Shown here: one piece after another, positions 18,003-27,595 of the stretch | Layout of the letters: the number at the start of each line of letters is the position of its first letter | Numbering within the stretch: position 1 is the first letter of the stretch | NCBI GenBank assembly: GCA_024275565.1 | Contig: JAJRYY010000052.1 | Coordinates: forward strand, 1-64,000 | DNA length: 64,000 bases | Direction: 5' to 3' | Origin: Planctomycetota bacterium | Lineage (GTDB): Bacteria > Planctomycetota > Phycisphaerae > UBA1845 | Notes under the pieces: model-generated | Seen by the model: the letters and a program-made list of their open reading frames with translations, nothing else | Told to the model about the DNA's origin: nothing | Database searches by the model: none | Program-made: the position numbers and the translations under genes

Positions 18003-19733
18003 TTATGGCGTTGTGTCCGTCGGTGCCATTGGGGTTGGCTGGAGAATTTTTGCGGCGCCTACTTCCTCGAATCGTGACAGGTCGGTCCAGAATGTTCCGT
18101 CGCCGGCGAAGAACAGGCGGATGGATTCGGGGTTGAAGTTTTGCGCGAATGTGTAGAGGTTGTATTCCTCTCCTGATCCGAGCGCGTTGACCAGCATTTC
18201 GTAGCCCTTTGCTTCAGCACCTTTTTTGAGTTTTTCCACGTCGGCGGTTGCTTTGCCCAGGATTTCGGTACGCTGGGCGATCAGGGCTGCGACTTCCTGT
18301 CGGATGGTCGCGACTTCGAGGCCTGCTTCGGCGTCGGTTCTTGCGGCGGTTTTCTCACCTTCGGCGATGATGTTTGCGACCTTGACGCGCGTCTCAGCCA
18401 GGACGGTTTCGCGTGCGATGTCGACCTTTTTACGTTCCTCTTCGAGTTGTGCGCGGACGGCTGCTGCGATGCGTTTTTTGTCGTTTGTGAGTTGTTTTTC
18501 GATTGCGATGTAGCTTTGCTGGATGGTGCGTTTGAGGTCATCTGTGACCTCTCCGTCCTGTGTGCTTGCGGAAGGAGCGTGGACTTCGATTTCGCGGACC
18601 AGTGCGATGATGACCTCGATATTTTTTTCGCCGCAGATGCGTTGCAACTCCTGTGTGAGGTCTTTCTGGAACATCTCGCGTTTTTCACCCTGGATGAAAT
18701 CTCTGGCAGCGTAGGTTGAACCGATGTTGCGGCAGATGGAGCGAATTTGCGGTTCGATGATTTTGTCGATCACGCGATCGATGTTCCCGAACTCGTTGAT
18801 GATGTCTGCAGCGTGTTTGGGCTGAATCCCCCATACGACGGTGACGCCGACGCGGATGTTGTACCCTGTGTCGGATGGGAACGAGATTCGGAGGTTGTTT
18901 GATTCATCGACCTTGATTTGTGAGAATTCGTTGTATCCGATCTCGATCAGTGTGACCTTCTGGATTTTGGGGTTGATGAAATAAATCCCCGGCTGGAGGA
19001 CATCTCGAAGGGTTCCGCGTCGCCCTGGTTCAGCGAGCGCCCGTGCGTGACTTGTGGATGAAGATGCCAGATCTGCGCTGCTGGATGGTGCGTCGTCGAC
19101 TGGCGTCGTGTTTGTCTGCGTGGTGTCTTCGGGTTGCAGTCCGAAGTAGGCGTCGCCGAAGAGGTTTGTGACGACGCCGACAAATCCTGCGGGGATGACC
19201 ACGGCTGGGTGCAGTTCTATGGCGTACATGTATGGGTTGATTTTGTAGGTTCCGGGCGTGAGCACTTCCTTGAGTATGCCCTTGTAGTTTGATTTTCGCT
19301 CGACGATGACCTCTCCGGATGGCAGTTCCTGGCCTATTTTTCGGGTCACAATGCCGATCATTGGGAATTGACCCTTGAATTTGAACGTGCCCGCGCGAAG
19401 TTGATCTCTGCGTCGTGCATCGAGGGAATGAATCCACTCCCAGCTTCCGGGATCACCAGAAGGTATGACGACGAGGGGTTTGATTTCCCAGTCCCATGTG
19501 ATGGGATTTCGGAAGTGGCGACCGGGGCCGAGCACTTTTTCCTGGATCCCGCGCTGCCCCGGTTCTGTTGCGACGAGCTGGCCTGCTGGTAACTGATCGC
19601 CGGTCTTACGGATGAGGACAGCGCAGTGGTCTTCCGGGACGTAGATGCGGAAGGTGGACCAGAAGAGGGCAGTTCCGCCGCCGCCGACGGTAAGGAGTAT
19701 TCCCAGTGCGAGCGTTGCGTATCGTTTGATCAT
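18003..19733 (-). CDS. SPFH/Band-7 membrane protein with repeated N-terminal beta modules
   Basis: N-terminal TM; three G-x-(L/V)-x-x-V-L-x-P-G-x-(H/Y)-x-x-N-P repeats; SPFH core YNIRVGVTVVWGIQPKHAADIINEFG; long Ala/Glu/Arg coiled coil. Confidence 0.8.
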   Translation of the reverse strand: MIKRYATLALGILLTVGGGGTALFWSTFRIYVPEDHCAVLIRKTGDQLPAGQLVATEPGQRGIQEKVLGPGRHFRNPITWDWEIKPLVVIPSGDPGSWEWIHSLDARRRDQLRAGTFKFKGQFPMIGIVTRKIGQELPSGEVIVERKSNYKGILKEVLTPGTYKINPYMYAIELHPAVVIPAGFVGVVTNLFGDAYFGLQPEDTTQTNTTPVDDAPSSSADLASSSTSHARALAEPGRRGTLRDVLQPGIYFINPKIQKVTLIEIGYNEFSQIKVDESNNLRISFPSDTGYNIRVGVTVVWGIQPKHAADIINEFGNIDRVIDKIIEPQIRSICRNIGSTYAARDFIQGEKREMFQKDLTQELQRICGEKNIEVIIALVREIEVHAPSASTQDGEVTDDLKRTIQQSYIAIEKQLTNDKKRIAAAVRAQLEEERKKVDIARETVLAETRVKVANIIAEGEKTAARTDAEAGLEVATIRQEVAALIAQRTEILGKATADVEKLKKGAEAKGYEMLVNALGSGEEYNLYTFAQNFNPESIRLFFAGDGTFWTDLSRFEEVGAAKILQPTPMAPTDTTP

Positions 19734-21322
19734 CGTGCGCCTCCTTCTTGCGTCGTGGTGGTGCTGAAGGTCTGGAATTGTTTGAAAATGTCGGCGAACG
19801 GGCCTTCAGTGTTGGAGAGGATCGATTTGATCGAGGGTGCGATCTTTTGCAGGAAGAACTGTTGAGCGTAGGTTCTGCCGCCACCGAAGGCAGTGACGGC
19901 TGCTTGGAGCGGTTCAGCCCGGGCTTCGTAGTTGAAGAGGATGACGTTGGCTTCGGCCCGTCCTTTGGCGACGATGGCGGATGCGAGTTTTTCGGCGGCT
20001 TGCAGCTCGATTCTGGCGACTTCCAGCTCGCGGGACGCGTTTGTCACTGCGACGGTCATGCGTTGTTCAGCCTGTTTGATCGTGGTGACCACCTCGCGTC
20101 TTGCGTTGCCCATTGCCTTGTTTCGCCGCTGTAATTCCTGCACTTCGACAAGTTGGACTTCGGATTTCGCCTCCTCCATTTCGTTGGTGAATCGCTCGAT
20201 TTCCTGGTCGGCTTGTTCGCGCTGACTGATGAGATCGGCGATTTCTGGCGGTGGCTGGATGTCTCGTACGAGGGCAGATTTGATGTCGATTCCCTGCTTC
20301 CAGCATTCCTGCCGAAGCTCGGAGAGGAGTTTGTCCTGGAAGGCGGTTCGGGTCTGCCCGTTGATGAATTCGCGAGCTTGCAGTTTTGAACCCTGGATTC
20401 GGGCGATGCTTCTCGCGTTGGGGAGGATGATCTTGCTGAGGATGTCCTCTTCATTGCCATATGCGACGGTGACCTCTGCCACATGGTCGGGTCGGATGGC
20501 CCACTCGATGGTCCCCTCGATGACGATGGTGAAGCTGTCATTGGAGGGGAAGTGGATCGCATCGTCGTTAAGCATGTCGTACTTGTGGGATCGAACATCG
20601 ACGATTTCGATCTGCTCGAGGTATGGGTTGTAGTATTCCAGACCGGGCGGGCGTGTTTCACGCTGAACGCCTTTTTCACCAGGTGCGACGGTGTAGGTGT
20701 TTTTTTCCTTCGGGTCGCGACCGCTGAGCAACGTTACGACACCGACGTTGCCTTCGGGGATCGAGATGGCGGGGAATTTCTGGATCTCGTAGGCGAGAAG
20801 ATTCACATTGTGACGTGCGGGGATGAGGATTTCAGCCACAGGTCCGCGTTCGTCGGGCGTCGTCGCCACTGTTTTGGGGAAGGCGAGGGGTTTTCCGAAT
20901 TTTCGAATCTGGATCCCCATTTCATTTTGGCGGATCTGCGTGGTCAGCATTTTGATGGCTTTGTAGCGGTAGGGATTCGGGAAATAGCGACCCTCCGTCA
21001 GAGGTTCGAGGCGGATGCCCTTGTAGCCATTGAGTACGTCCTCCTCAGATTCGCCGGTTTTCTGGGCGATGGCGCGGACCAGCTCCGGGTAGAGGATGAC
21101 CTGGTCTCCGAAATCATCGATCAACTCCTGCGGAACGGTTTTTCCGGTTTTATTCACGAGGACAAGCATCTCACCGGCATTGACTTCCACGCGGATGACG
21201 AACCAGAACACAGCACTCACAACGGCGATCAGGAGCAGTACGCCGCCAGCGATCAATGTGGGCAAAGGGAGTTTTCGTTGATAATTCACGGGTGCCAGTT
21301 GGAAATCGTCAAAGTCGGACAT
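19730..21322 (-). CDS. SPFH/Band-7 membrane protein, paralogue of the adjacent gene
   Basis: TM LPTLIAGGVLLLIAVVSAVFWFVI; FTIVIEGTIEWAIRPDHVAEVTVAYG; flotillin-like coiled coil; overlaps the next gene by 4 nt. Confidence 0.82.
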   Translation of the reverse strand: MSDFDDFQLAPVNYQRKLPLPTLIAGGVLLLIAVVSAVFWFVIRVEVNAGEMLVLVNKTGKTVPQELIDDFGDQVILYPELVRAIAQKTGESEEDVLNGYKGIRLEPLTEGRYFPNPYRYKAIKMLTTQIRQNEMGIQIRKFGKPLAFPKTVATTPDERGPVAEILIPARHNVNLLAYEIQKFPAISIPEGNVGVVTLLSGRDPKEKNTYTVAPGEKGVQRETRPPGLEYYNPYLEQIEIVDVRSHKYDMLNDDAIHFPSNDSFTIVIEGTIEWAIRPDHVAEVTVAYGNEEDILSKIILPNARSIARIQGSKLQAREFINGQTRTAFQDKLLSELRQECWKQGIDIKSALVRDIQPPPEIADLISQREQADQEIERFTNEMEEAKSEVQLVEVQELQRRNKAMGNARREVVTTIKQAEQRMTVAVTNASRELEVARIELQAAEKLASAIVAKGRAEANVILFNYEARAEPLQAAVTAFGGGRTYAQQFFLQKIAPSIKSILSNTEGPFADIFKQFQTFSTTTTQEGGAR

Positions 21323-21480
21323 CGAGCTAATCCTTTCGTCAACCTGTCGTCACAAACTCCATGTGGTCATGCCCCGCAGCACGGTGGTTACGGGCAAGTC
21401 GCACCAGGGCTCAAATGTTGGCAAGCACTTACGATGGTGCTGTGCGACATGACAGATACTGACTGAATAATGGTGACCGC

Positions 21481-21684
21481 CTAATCAATACGATGGCCAC
21501 ACTGGGGGCAATACTCTGCACGACTCGCACATGCGACGCCGCAATCAGAGCATTTCCGCGATCCTGCCTGAGATTCCGATCTGCTACGATGCTTTCGTGT
21601 GGCGCAGAATTTACCGAGGATCACGATCCCGGCGATCAGGGAAACGGCGACTGTCAGTGTGATGATGAAGGTCATTGGACCCAT
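21481..21684 (-). CDS. Small membrane protein with C-terminal zinc ribbon
   Basis: TM ITLTVAVSLIAGIVIL then CSDCGVACASRAEYCPQCGHRID. Confidence 0.6.
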   Translation of the reverse strand: MGPMTFIITLTVAVSLIAGIVILGKFCATRKHRSRSESQAGSRKCSDCGVACASRAEYCPQCGHRID

Positions 21685-22098
21685 GTCGTCTGTGTTTCTC
21701 CGTAAATGGCGATCCTGAGATCACTATAGCACGGAATGGGCAGGGCGGCATTTATAAACGCTGTCGCAGTTTGTAATCGTAAGAAATGCGGGTTTACCCC
21801 ATCACCGCGACCCCGATTCTGGCTGGCAGTCGCCCGGTCGCACGCATGACGAACGTGGAAACGCGAAGAAGATTCCGCACGCCAGCCCGCACCCCAGTTC
21901 GGCGGCGGGAACCGGAATTTCGGTCAACACGCCCAACGGTCCACCCTCCTGAATGTCGCAGTCTTGCCTCGTCCAATTCCAGCATGGTACCGCGATCACT
22001 GCTCCCAGTCCGCAGGTACGTCTGATAGTCCAAAATAAGTCCGATTTCGCCAAATCTGCATTTTTGACCCATATAAGGGCTAAATTATACGGACGTTG

Positions 22099-22187
22099 CT
22101 TTAATGTACCGGTTCCATATTAAAGGAATTCGCGAAAAATTTTAACTTGAAGGGTGGAGGTTAAAGTAATTGGCGATATGCTTTAAT
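22099..22187. promoter_or_regulatory. Two inverted repeats upstream of the fic gene (CTTTAAT-N13-ATTAAAG and TTAAAG-N14-CTTTAA)
   Basis: 22099-22105 CTTTAAT / 22119-22125 ATTAAAG; 22161-22166 TTAAAG / 22181-22186 CTTTAA. Confidence 0.55.
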
Positions 22188-22194
22188 CTGACTC

Positions 22195-23451
22195 GTGCAG
22201 ATTGAAATCGCCTTTAAGGTGGGAGATGTCGCCGTGGATATTAAGAAATTCAGCGAGTACAAGACCGGGAAGCTGGTTCCGCTGGAAAATGTCTCCCGGA
22301 AGGCACACGCGTTCGTCCCAAATCCGTTGCCACCGCAATGGAGTCCGGGGGACAGGTTGTGGAGCATGGCTGCGGATGCTCGTGGGAAGATTGGCGAACT
22401 CGAAGGCAGGTGGGGCGCCAGCGGTATTCGAGACCCCCAATCCAATCTAAGTTTGGTGTTGAGGCCACTCCAGAAACGTGAAGCCATAAGATCGAGCAGT
22501 CTGGAGGGCACGCATGTAACACCGGAGGAATTGTTGATGTTTGAAAAGTCGGGCAAGGAAATCGATGACAAGGAATCGGATCGCAACAACCAGATGAGGG
22601 AAGTGCTAAACTGCGACGGGGCAATGATCGCCGGTCAGAAGTTGGTAGAGCAGGGCGTAGCCTTCGATCGCAGGTTCTATTGCGAACTGCATCGTGTGCT
22701 TATGAATGGTGTTCGCGGAGCAAATAAAAATCCAGGTCAAATCCGAGACCGGCAAGTCTATATTGGCCGTCAGTTTACACCCACGCCCGCAACGGAGCTT
22801 GATGCGTGTCTTTCCAATCTGGAGTCATACATGGCGTCTCCGGGCGATACGACCATTCTGGACGATGAAACCTCGCTGGTCGATGAAGTGATGCCGGGCG
22901 AAGAGGTGGACCCGCTCATCAGAGCCTTTGTGATGCACTACCAGTTCGAGGCTATTCATCCATTCATGGATGGTAACGGGCGGGTTGGGCGCCTCCTGCT
23001 ATCGCTGGCGATATGCAAGTGGCTGGAACTTTCTCATCCCTGGTTATACTTGAGCGAGTTTTTCGAGAACCACCGCAGCGATTATTTTGAGCGTTTGTTT
23101 CGCGTGAGTACGCATGGCGAGTGGAGCGAATGGATCGAGCTATGCTTGCAGGGTACGATCGAACAGTCGGACGTCTTGCTGCGTCGCTGCGAACGACTTG
23201 GTTCGCTGGTGGAGGAGTACAAGAAGAAGGTCGGACTCTCAAGTCCGAGAATGCATAGCATTATTGAGATGCTTGTCGAATCGCCATTGATACACATTAT
23301 TGATGTTCAGAACAAATTTGAAGTTTCGTACCCCACCGCAAGGGCGGATATCCAGAAGCTCGTTGACGCTGAAATTCTCGTACACATTCCGAATCATTAT
23401 CCGAAGATGTTTTCGGCAAGAGAAATCTTTCATGTTGCGTATCTTGATTGA
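22195..23451 (+). CDS. Fic-domain protein (class II-like) with C-terminal winged-helix domain
   Basis: HPFMDGNGRVGRLL Fic motif; SSSLEGT upstream fits the (S/T)xxxE(G/N) inhibitory motif; C-terminal MHSIIEMLVESPLIHIIDVQNKFEVSYPTARADIQKLVDAEIL wHTH. Confidence 0.9.
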   Translation: MQIEIAFKVGDVAVDIKKFSEYKTGKLVPLENVSRKAHAFVPNPLPPQWSPGDRLWSMAADARGKIGELEGRWGASGIRDPQSNLSLVLRPLQKREAIRSSSLEGTHVTPEELLMFEKSGKEIDDKESDRNNQMREVLNCDGAMIAGQKLVEQGVAFDRRFYCELHRVLMNGVRGANKNPGQIRDRQVYIGRQFTPTPATELDACLSNLESYMASPGDTTILDDETSLVDEVMPGEEVDPLIRAFVMHYQFEAIHPFMDGNGRVGRLLLSLAICKWLELSHPWLYLSEFFENHRSDYFERLFRVSTHGEWSEWIELCLQGTIEQSDVLLRRCERLGSLVEEYKKKVGLSSPRMHSIIEMLVESPLIHIIDVQNKFEVSYPTARADIQKLVDAEILVHIPNHYPKMFSAREIFHVAYLD

Positions 23452-23641
23452 ACCGGCAGGTCACTGAATAACATGTCGCGATAGAGCGTTCCGACATATG
23501 CTGCTACGAGACAAGTCTCGAGCAGGAAGCTCGCGATGAATGCGATTTTTCGCCATAGTCCTTGTCCGAGATTTAGTCACTACGACCTCGTGTATTTATT
23601 ACGACGATCATTGCTGGTGACTCTATCGCACTCAATCTTCG

Positions 23642-24940
23642 TTGAGTAGGATTATATTTGAGCTATCAACTTTAAGCGGATGCAATCACGCGCGATTCCT
23701 AAATCCGACTCAAGGCAATCCCTTCCAGCCGCCGAGCGATCATTATAACATAGTAGCCAGTGTACTCCCGTGGTTGCCTGAGCAATACGGCTGGAGCGAT
23801 ATAGTGACTGATGACAAGACCAATCCCAGTGACCCTCGCGCCACGACCGGCGATCTTGATGCGCTTCGCGCTGAGATCGACGGGTTGGATGAGCGGATTC
23901 TTGAATTGTTGAATCAGCGGGCGGAGGTGGTCATCGCCGTCGGGCAGGCGAAAATCGCTTCGGGGGCAGCCACGTACGTCCCGAACCGCGAACGCGAAGT
24001 TCTCGACCGGCTCATCGCGAAAAATGAAGGACCGCTCGCGGATCGGACCATACAAGCCATCTACCGCGAACTCATGAGCGGATCGCTCTCGCTCGAACGC
24101 CAGCCACGCATCGCCTACCTCGGACCCGCCGGCAGCTTCTCGCACCTGGCTGCCACCCGAAAATTCGGATCATCCGTCGAGCAGGTCGCCCTGGGGACGA
24201 TTTCGGCCATTTTCGACGAAATCGAACGCGGCAGAGCAGAACTGGGCATCGTCCCGATCGAAAACTCCACCGGCGGCGGCGTCACCGACACCCTGGAAGC
24301 CTGCCACGACCGCGATCTCTGCATCTGCGGCGAAATCAACCTCGGCGTACACCTCTACCTCTTTGGCCAATGTGCGATCGAGGAAATCCAGGCCATCTAC
24401 TCAAAACCGGAAGCCTTCGCCCAATGTCGCCAGTGGCTGACGCAGCGGGGGTTATCCGCAAAAACCGTCCCAGCCGCCAGCACGAGCAAAGCCGTCGAAA
24501 TCGCAGCCGCCGACCCAACCGCAGCAGCCATCGGGAGTAGACTGGCAGGGGAAATACACCACTTGCAACCCCTGGCAGAGCGAATCGAGGACGACCCTAA
24601 CAATATCACGCGATTCTGGGTCCTGAGCAAAACGCCCGCAAAGCCGACCGGCGATGATAAATCTGCACTTTATTTTCAGGCAGCAGATCGCCCCGGAGCC
24701 TTGGTAGAGGTGCTGGACGCCTTCCGTGCCCGCAATATCAATATGACATTCATCCAGTCTCGTCCCGGACGCGGGAAAGCTCGGCCTGGAGGTGGGAAGG
24801 GTTTCGATTATGCCTTTTTTGCCGATATTGCCGGTCATGCCGAAGATTCCGGCGTCTCCACTGCCCTGGAGCAGGCGCGTGCGCATTGCACACATCTGCA
24901 GGTTCTGGGATCCTTCCCCCGAGCCAAAGAGGTGTTATAG
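23642..24940 (+). CDS. pheA: Bifunctional chorismate mutase / prephenate dehydratase (start probably internal, near 23810)
   Basis: LDALRAEIDGLDERILELLNQRAEVVIAVGQAK (AroQ); RIAYLGPAGSFSHLAATRKFG; IVPIENSTGGGVTDTLE; ACT-like PGALVEVLDAFRARNINMTFIQSRP. Confidence 0.92.
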   Translation: MSRIIFELSTLSGCNHARFLNPTQGNPFQPPSDHYNIVASVLPWLPEQYGWSDIVTDDKTNPSDPRATTGDLDALRAEIDGLDERILELLNQRAEVVIAVGQAKIASGAATYVPNREREVLDRLIAKNEGPLADRTIQAIYRELMSGSLSLERQPRIAYLGPAGSFSHLAATRKFGSSVEQVALGTISAIFDEIERGRAELGIVPIENSTGGGVTDTLEACHDRDLCICGEINLGVHLYLFGQCAIEEIQAIYSKPEAFAQCRQWLTQRGLSAKTVPAASTSKAVEIAAADPTAAAIGSRLAGEIHHLQPLAERIEDDPNNITRFWVLSKTPAKPTGDDKSALYFQAADRPGALVEVLDAFRARNINMTFIQSRPGRGKARPGGGKGFDYAFFADIAGHAEDSGVSTALEQARAHCTHLQVLGSFPRAKEVL

Positions 24941-25009
24941 TCGGGCCATCTGCGTTGGGTTGTGATACCTCTGAGCTTGGCCACCACGATGACAAGGATA
25001 TGTTTATAG

Positions 25010-25774
25010 ATGAGTCGAAAACCGTTTGTTGCCGGGAACTGGAAGATGCACAACACGCTGGCAGATGCCCGCGCGTTGATGAAGGATATCCGTGGGCAAT
25101 ATGACCCAGAATCTGGTGTCGATGTCGCGGTTTGTACGCCGTTTACGCTGCTGTATCCGATGGGGCGGGAACTGGACGGCATGACGATCATGCTTGGTGC
25201 TCAGAATGTCCATTTTGAGTCCAAGGGGGCGTTTACGGGCGAGATTTCACCTGAGATGCTTGTTCATGCTGGCTGTAAGTATGTTATTATCGGACATAGC
25301 GAGCGGCGGCATGTTTTCGGGGAGACGGACGAGCTGATCGCGAAGAAGGTGATCGCGGCGCAGAAGGTTGGCTTGTCTGTGATTTTCTGTGTGGGTGAGA
25401 CGCTTGACGAGCGGGAATCGGGGCGGACGGATGAGATTGTGACGGGGCAGATTGGTCGCGCAATTATTGCCGATCTTGATGCTTCGCTGCTTACGATTGC
25501 ATATGAGCCGGTGTGGGCGATTGGGACGGGCAAGACTGCGTCTCCTGAGATTGCTCAGGAAGTTCATGCTGTGATACGGCGAAAAATCGGAGAAATTTTC
25601 GATCCTGCTGTGGCGGGGGCGATGAGGATTCAGTATGGGGGTAGTGTCAAACCGGGGAATGCGGCGGATTTGATGGCGTGTGAGGATGTGGATGGCGCAT
25701 TGATTGGCGGGGCGTGCTTGGCTGCGCGGGATTTTGTCAGTATCATCTCGGCTGTGGCTGGGAGTTGTGCGTAG
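25010..25774 (+). CDS. tpiA: Triosephosphate isomerase
   Basis: RKPFVAGNWKMHNT; VIIGHSERRHVFGETD; TIAYEPVWAIGTGKTASPE; IQYGGSVKPGNAADL. Confidence 0.97.
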   Translation: MSRKPFVAGNWKMHNTLADARALMKDIRGQYDPESGVDVAVCTPFTLLYPMGRELDGMTIMLGAQNVHFESKGAFTGEISPEMLVHAGCKYVIIGHSERRHVFGETDELIAKKVIAAQKVGLSVIFCVGETLDERESGRTDEIVTGQIGRAIIADLDASLLTIAYEPVWAIGTGKTASPEIAQEVHAVIRRKIGEIFDPAVAGAMRIQYGGSVKPGNAADLMACEDVDGALIGGACLAARDFVSIISAVAGSCA

Positions 25775-25847
25775 AAAGCCTGTGTGTTTTGCATAAGACC
25801 TGTGGTTGCGGCGGCGGGTGTCACCCGTCCAGTAATGCTTAATCAGG

Positions 25848-26363
25848 GTGAAAGCCGTCCTACAAGAGACTGTTACAGCGAAGGTTGATGATCTGATGAT
25901 GTTATTGGCGGAATTGAGTTTTGGGCAATTGATAATGGCATTTGCGACGCTGGGCGTTTGCGGATTGCTGATCCTGATCGTGCTCCTGCAACAGGGGTCT
26001 TCTGGTGGATTGGCTGGCGCGTTTGGTGGTTCGGGTGCTGGTGGTGCATTTGGTGCTAAAACTGGTGATGTGTTCACGGTTGTTACAGTGACACTTGCTT
26101 TTCTCTTTCTGCTTCTTGCGGTGGTTGGGAATTTTGTATTTCTTCCCGCTGAAGCACCGATAGTGCCCGTTGCATCGCTCACGTCTACAGAGGGTTTGCC
26201 GGATGGTTCTGGTGTGCCAGCGGATGCGACAGGTGGTACTGATGCCACTGGTGGTTCCGATGTGGTTGGTGGTTCCGATGCTGCTGGCGATTCCGGGGTA
26301 TCCGCGCCGCCTGTCGAAGGGGCTGGTGAGCCTGTCGATGGTGCAGATTCCAGCGGTGGATAG
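25848..26363 (+). CDS. secG: Preprotein translocase subunit SecG with low-complexity C-terminal tail
   Basis: LLILIVLLQQGSSGGLAGAFGGSGAGGAFGAKTGDVFTVVTVTLAFLFLLLAV directly after tpiA. Confidence 0.85.
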   Translation: MKAVLQETVTAKVDDLMMLLAELSFGQLIMAFATLGVCGLLILIVLLQQGSSGGLAGAFGGSGAGGAFGAKTGDVFTVVTVTLAFLFLLLAVVGNFVFLPAEAPIVPVASLTSTEGLPDGSGVPADATGGTDATGGSDVVGGSDAAGDSGVSAPPVEGAGEPVDGADSSGG

Positions 26364-26390
26364 GGGATCTGTGGTGGGTACGGGCGTGCC

Positions 26391-26469
26391 GCAACGGTGA
26401 TGTGCAGGCCGCTACGGTGATGTGCAGGTCGCCATGGTGATGTGCAGGTCGCACGGTCATGTGCAGGGT
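26391..26469 (+). repeat. 20-bp tandem repeat, about 3.5 copies
   Basis: gcaacggtgatgtgcaggcc / gctacggtgatgtgcaggtc / gccatggtgatgtgcaggtc / gcacggtcatgtgcagg. Confidence 0.9.
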
Positions 26470-26650
26470 CCGCGCAACGGAACCTGCATGATGTGTTTTG
26501 CGCATGTTCTGTTTTGCGCTGGCGGTGTGATTCAACAATATCGGGTATTATCATCATTTGAATGTTCCTGACCGTGACTGTCGCGTTCAAGGTTGCTGGT
26601 TGGGGTCGGTGTGCGGGTCGATACAGGAACAAGGTTCGACACTGAGGCGT

Positions 26651-26667
26651 GGTCCGCACAGCGGACC
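26651..26667. repeat. Perfect 7-bp hairpin GGTCCGC-ACA-GCGGACC followed by CTAC
   Basis: Read directly; relatives at about 40738-40757 and 40945-40966. Confidence 0.85.
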
Positions 26668-26710
26668 CTACCAGGTCGTCACCGCAGGACGGTGATGCTA
26701 CGGGATACGC

Positions 26711-27595
26711 ATGATCCGATCGATGACAGGTTTTGGAGACGCCAGGTGCAATGAAGAGGGTGTTACTTACGTTCTCGAAATGAGGAGCGTCAACAACCGC
26801 TACTTCAAGTCCAATATCAAAGTGCCCGACATCGCTCAGCACGTTGAGCCACAGATCGAGAAAATACTTCGCTCCAGAATCGCCCGTGGATCGGTGAGCC
26901 TTACCCTTCGCATTAAGAATGAGTCGGTTACGGCTGCTTATGTTGTGAATCATCAGGCATTGTCGAGCTATTTGCACGATCTGCAAAAAGCAGAGCTTCC
27001 TGCGGGGGTTTCAGCCACCGTCGATCTTGCCACGCTCGTGACGCTGCCCGGAATTTGTCAGTTTCCGGACGTTACGGACGATCAGCGTGTGCAGGTGACG
27101 CGTATTGTGTGCGACATTGTGGACCGTGCGCTGGAGGATATGGCCAACATGCGTGCGCGGGAGGGGCAGGTTCTGTATGAGGATCTGCTTGAGAACTGCA
27201 GGCTGATGGGTGATCTGATTGAGAAGGTTCACGCCCGTGCGGCGGTGGTTGTTGAAGAGTATCATGATCGGTTGTCCAATCGTGTTGAGGAGCTTCTCAG
27301 CAAGGCCCGTCTGGATCTTGATCGTGACACGCTTTGCCGTGAGGTGGCGTTGTTTGCGGAGCGGTCTGACGTGAGTGAGGAGGTCGTCCGCCTGCGAGCC
27401 CATATCGACCATTTTGTTGAGTTGTGTGGATCGCCTGAGGCAGTTGGTCGCAAGCTGGATTTTCTCGCCCAGGAGATGCTTCGCGAAGCCAATACGATCG
27501 GCAGCAAGAGCAACAATGCGGACATTGCCCGGTCGGTGGTGGATATGAAATCGTTGATTGACCGGATCAAGGAGCAGGTCCAGAATGTCGAGTGA
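26711..27595 (+). CDS. YicC-family endoribonuclease-like protein
   Basis: MIRSMTGFGDARCNEEGVTYVLEMRSVNNRYFKSNIKVPD; C-terminal LDFLAQEMLREANTIGSKSNNADIARSVVDMKSLIDRIKEQVQNVE. Confidence 0.95.
   Translation: MIRSMTGFGDARCNEEGVTYVLEMRSVNNRYFKSNIKVPDIAQHVEPQIEKILRSRIARGSVSLTLRIKNESVTAAYVVNHQALSSYLHDLQKAELPAGVSATVDLATLVTLPGICQFPDVTDDQRVQVTRIVCDIVDRALEDMANMRAREGQVLYEDLLENCRLMGDLIEKVHARAAVVVEEYHDRLSNRVEELLSKARLDLDRDTLCREVALFAERSDVSEEVVRLRAHIDHFVELCGSPEAVGRKLDFLAQEMLREANTIGSKSNNADIARSVVDMKSLIDRIKEQVQNVE

Noticed and set aside
20483-21466. 327-aa plus-strand ORF
   Set aside because: Antisense to the second SPFH gene; no family signature.
23452-23641. Possible tRNA or small RNA in the AT-richer gap between fic and pheA
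   Set aside because: Only a short GAGAC-AA-GTCTC hairpin; no tRNA cloverleaf or conserved loop sequence seen.
25247-26986. 579-aa minus-strand ORF
   Set aside because: Antisense to tpiA, secG and the start of yicC, which have unmistakable protein signatures; its translation is His/Arg/Pro/Thr-rich shadow sequence.
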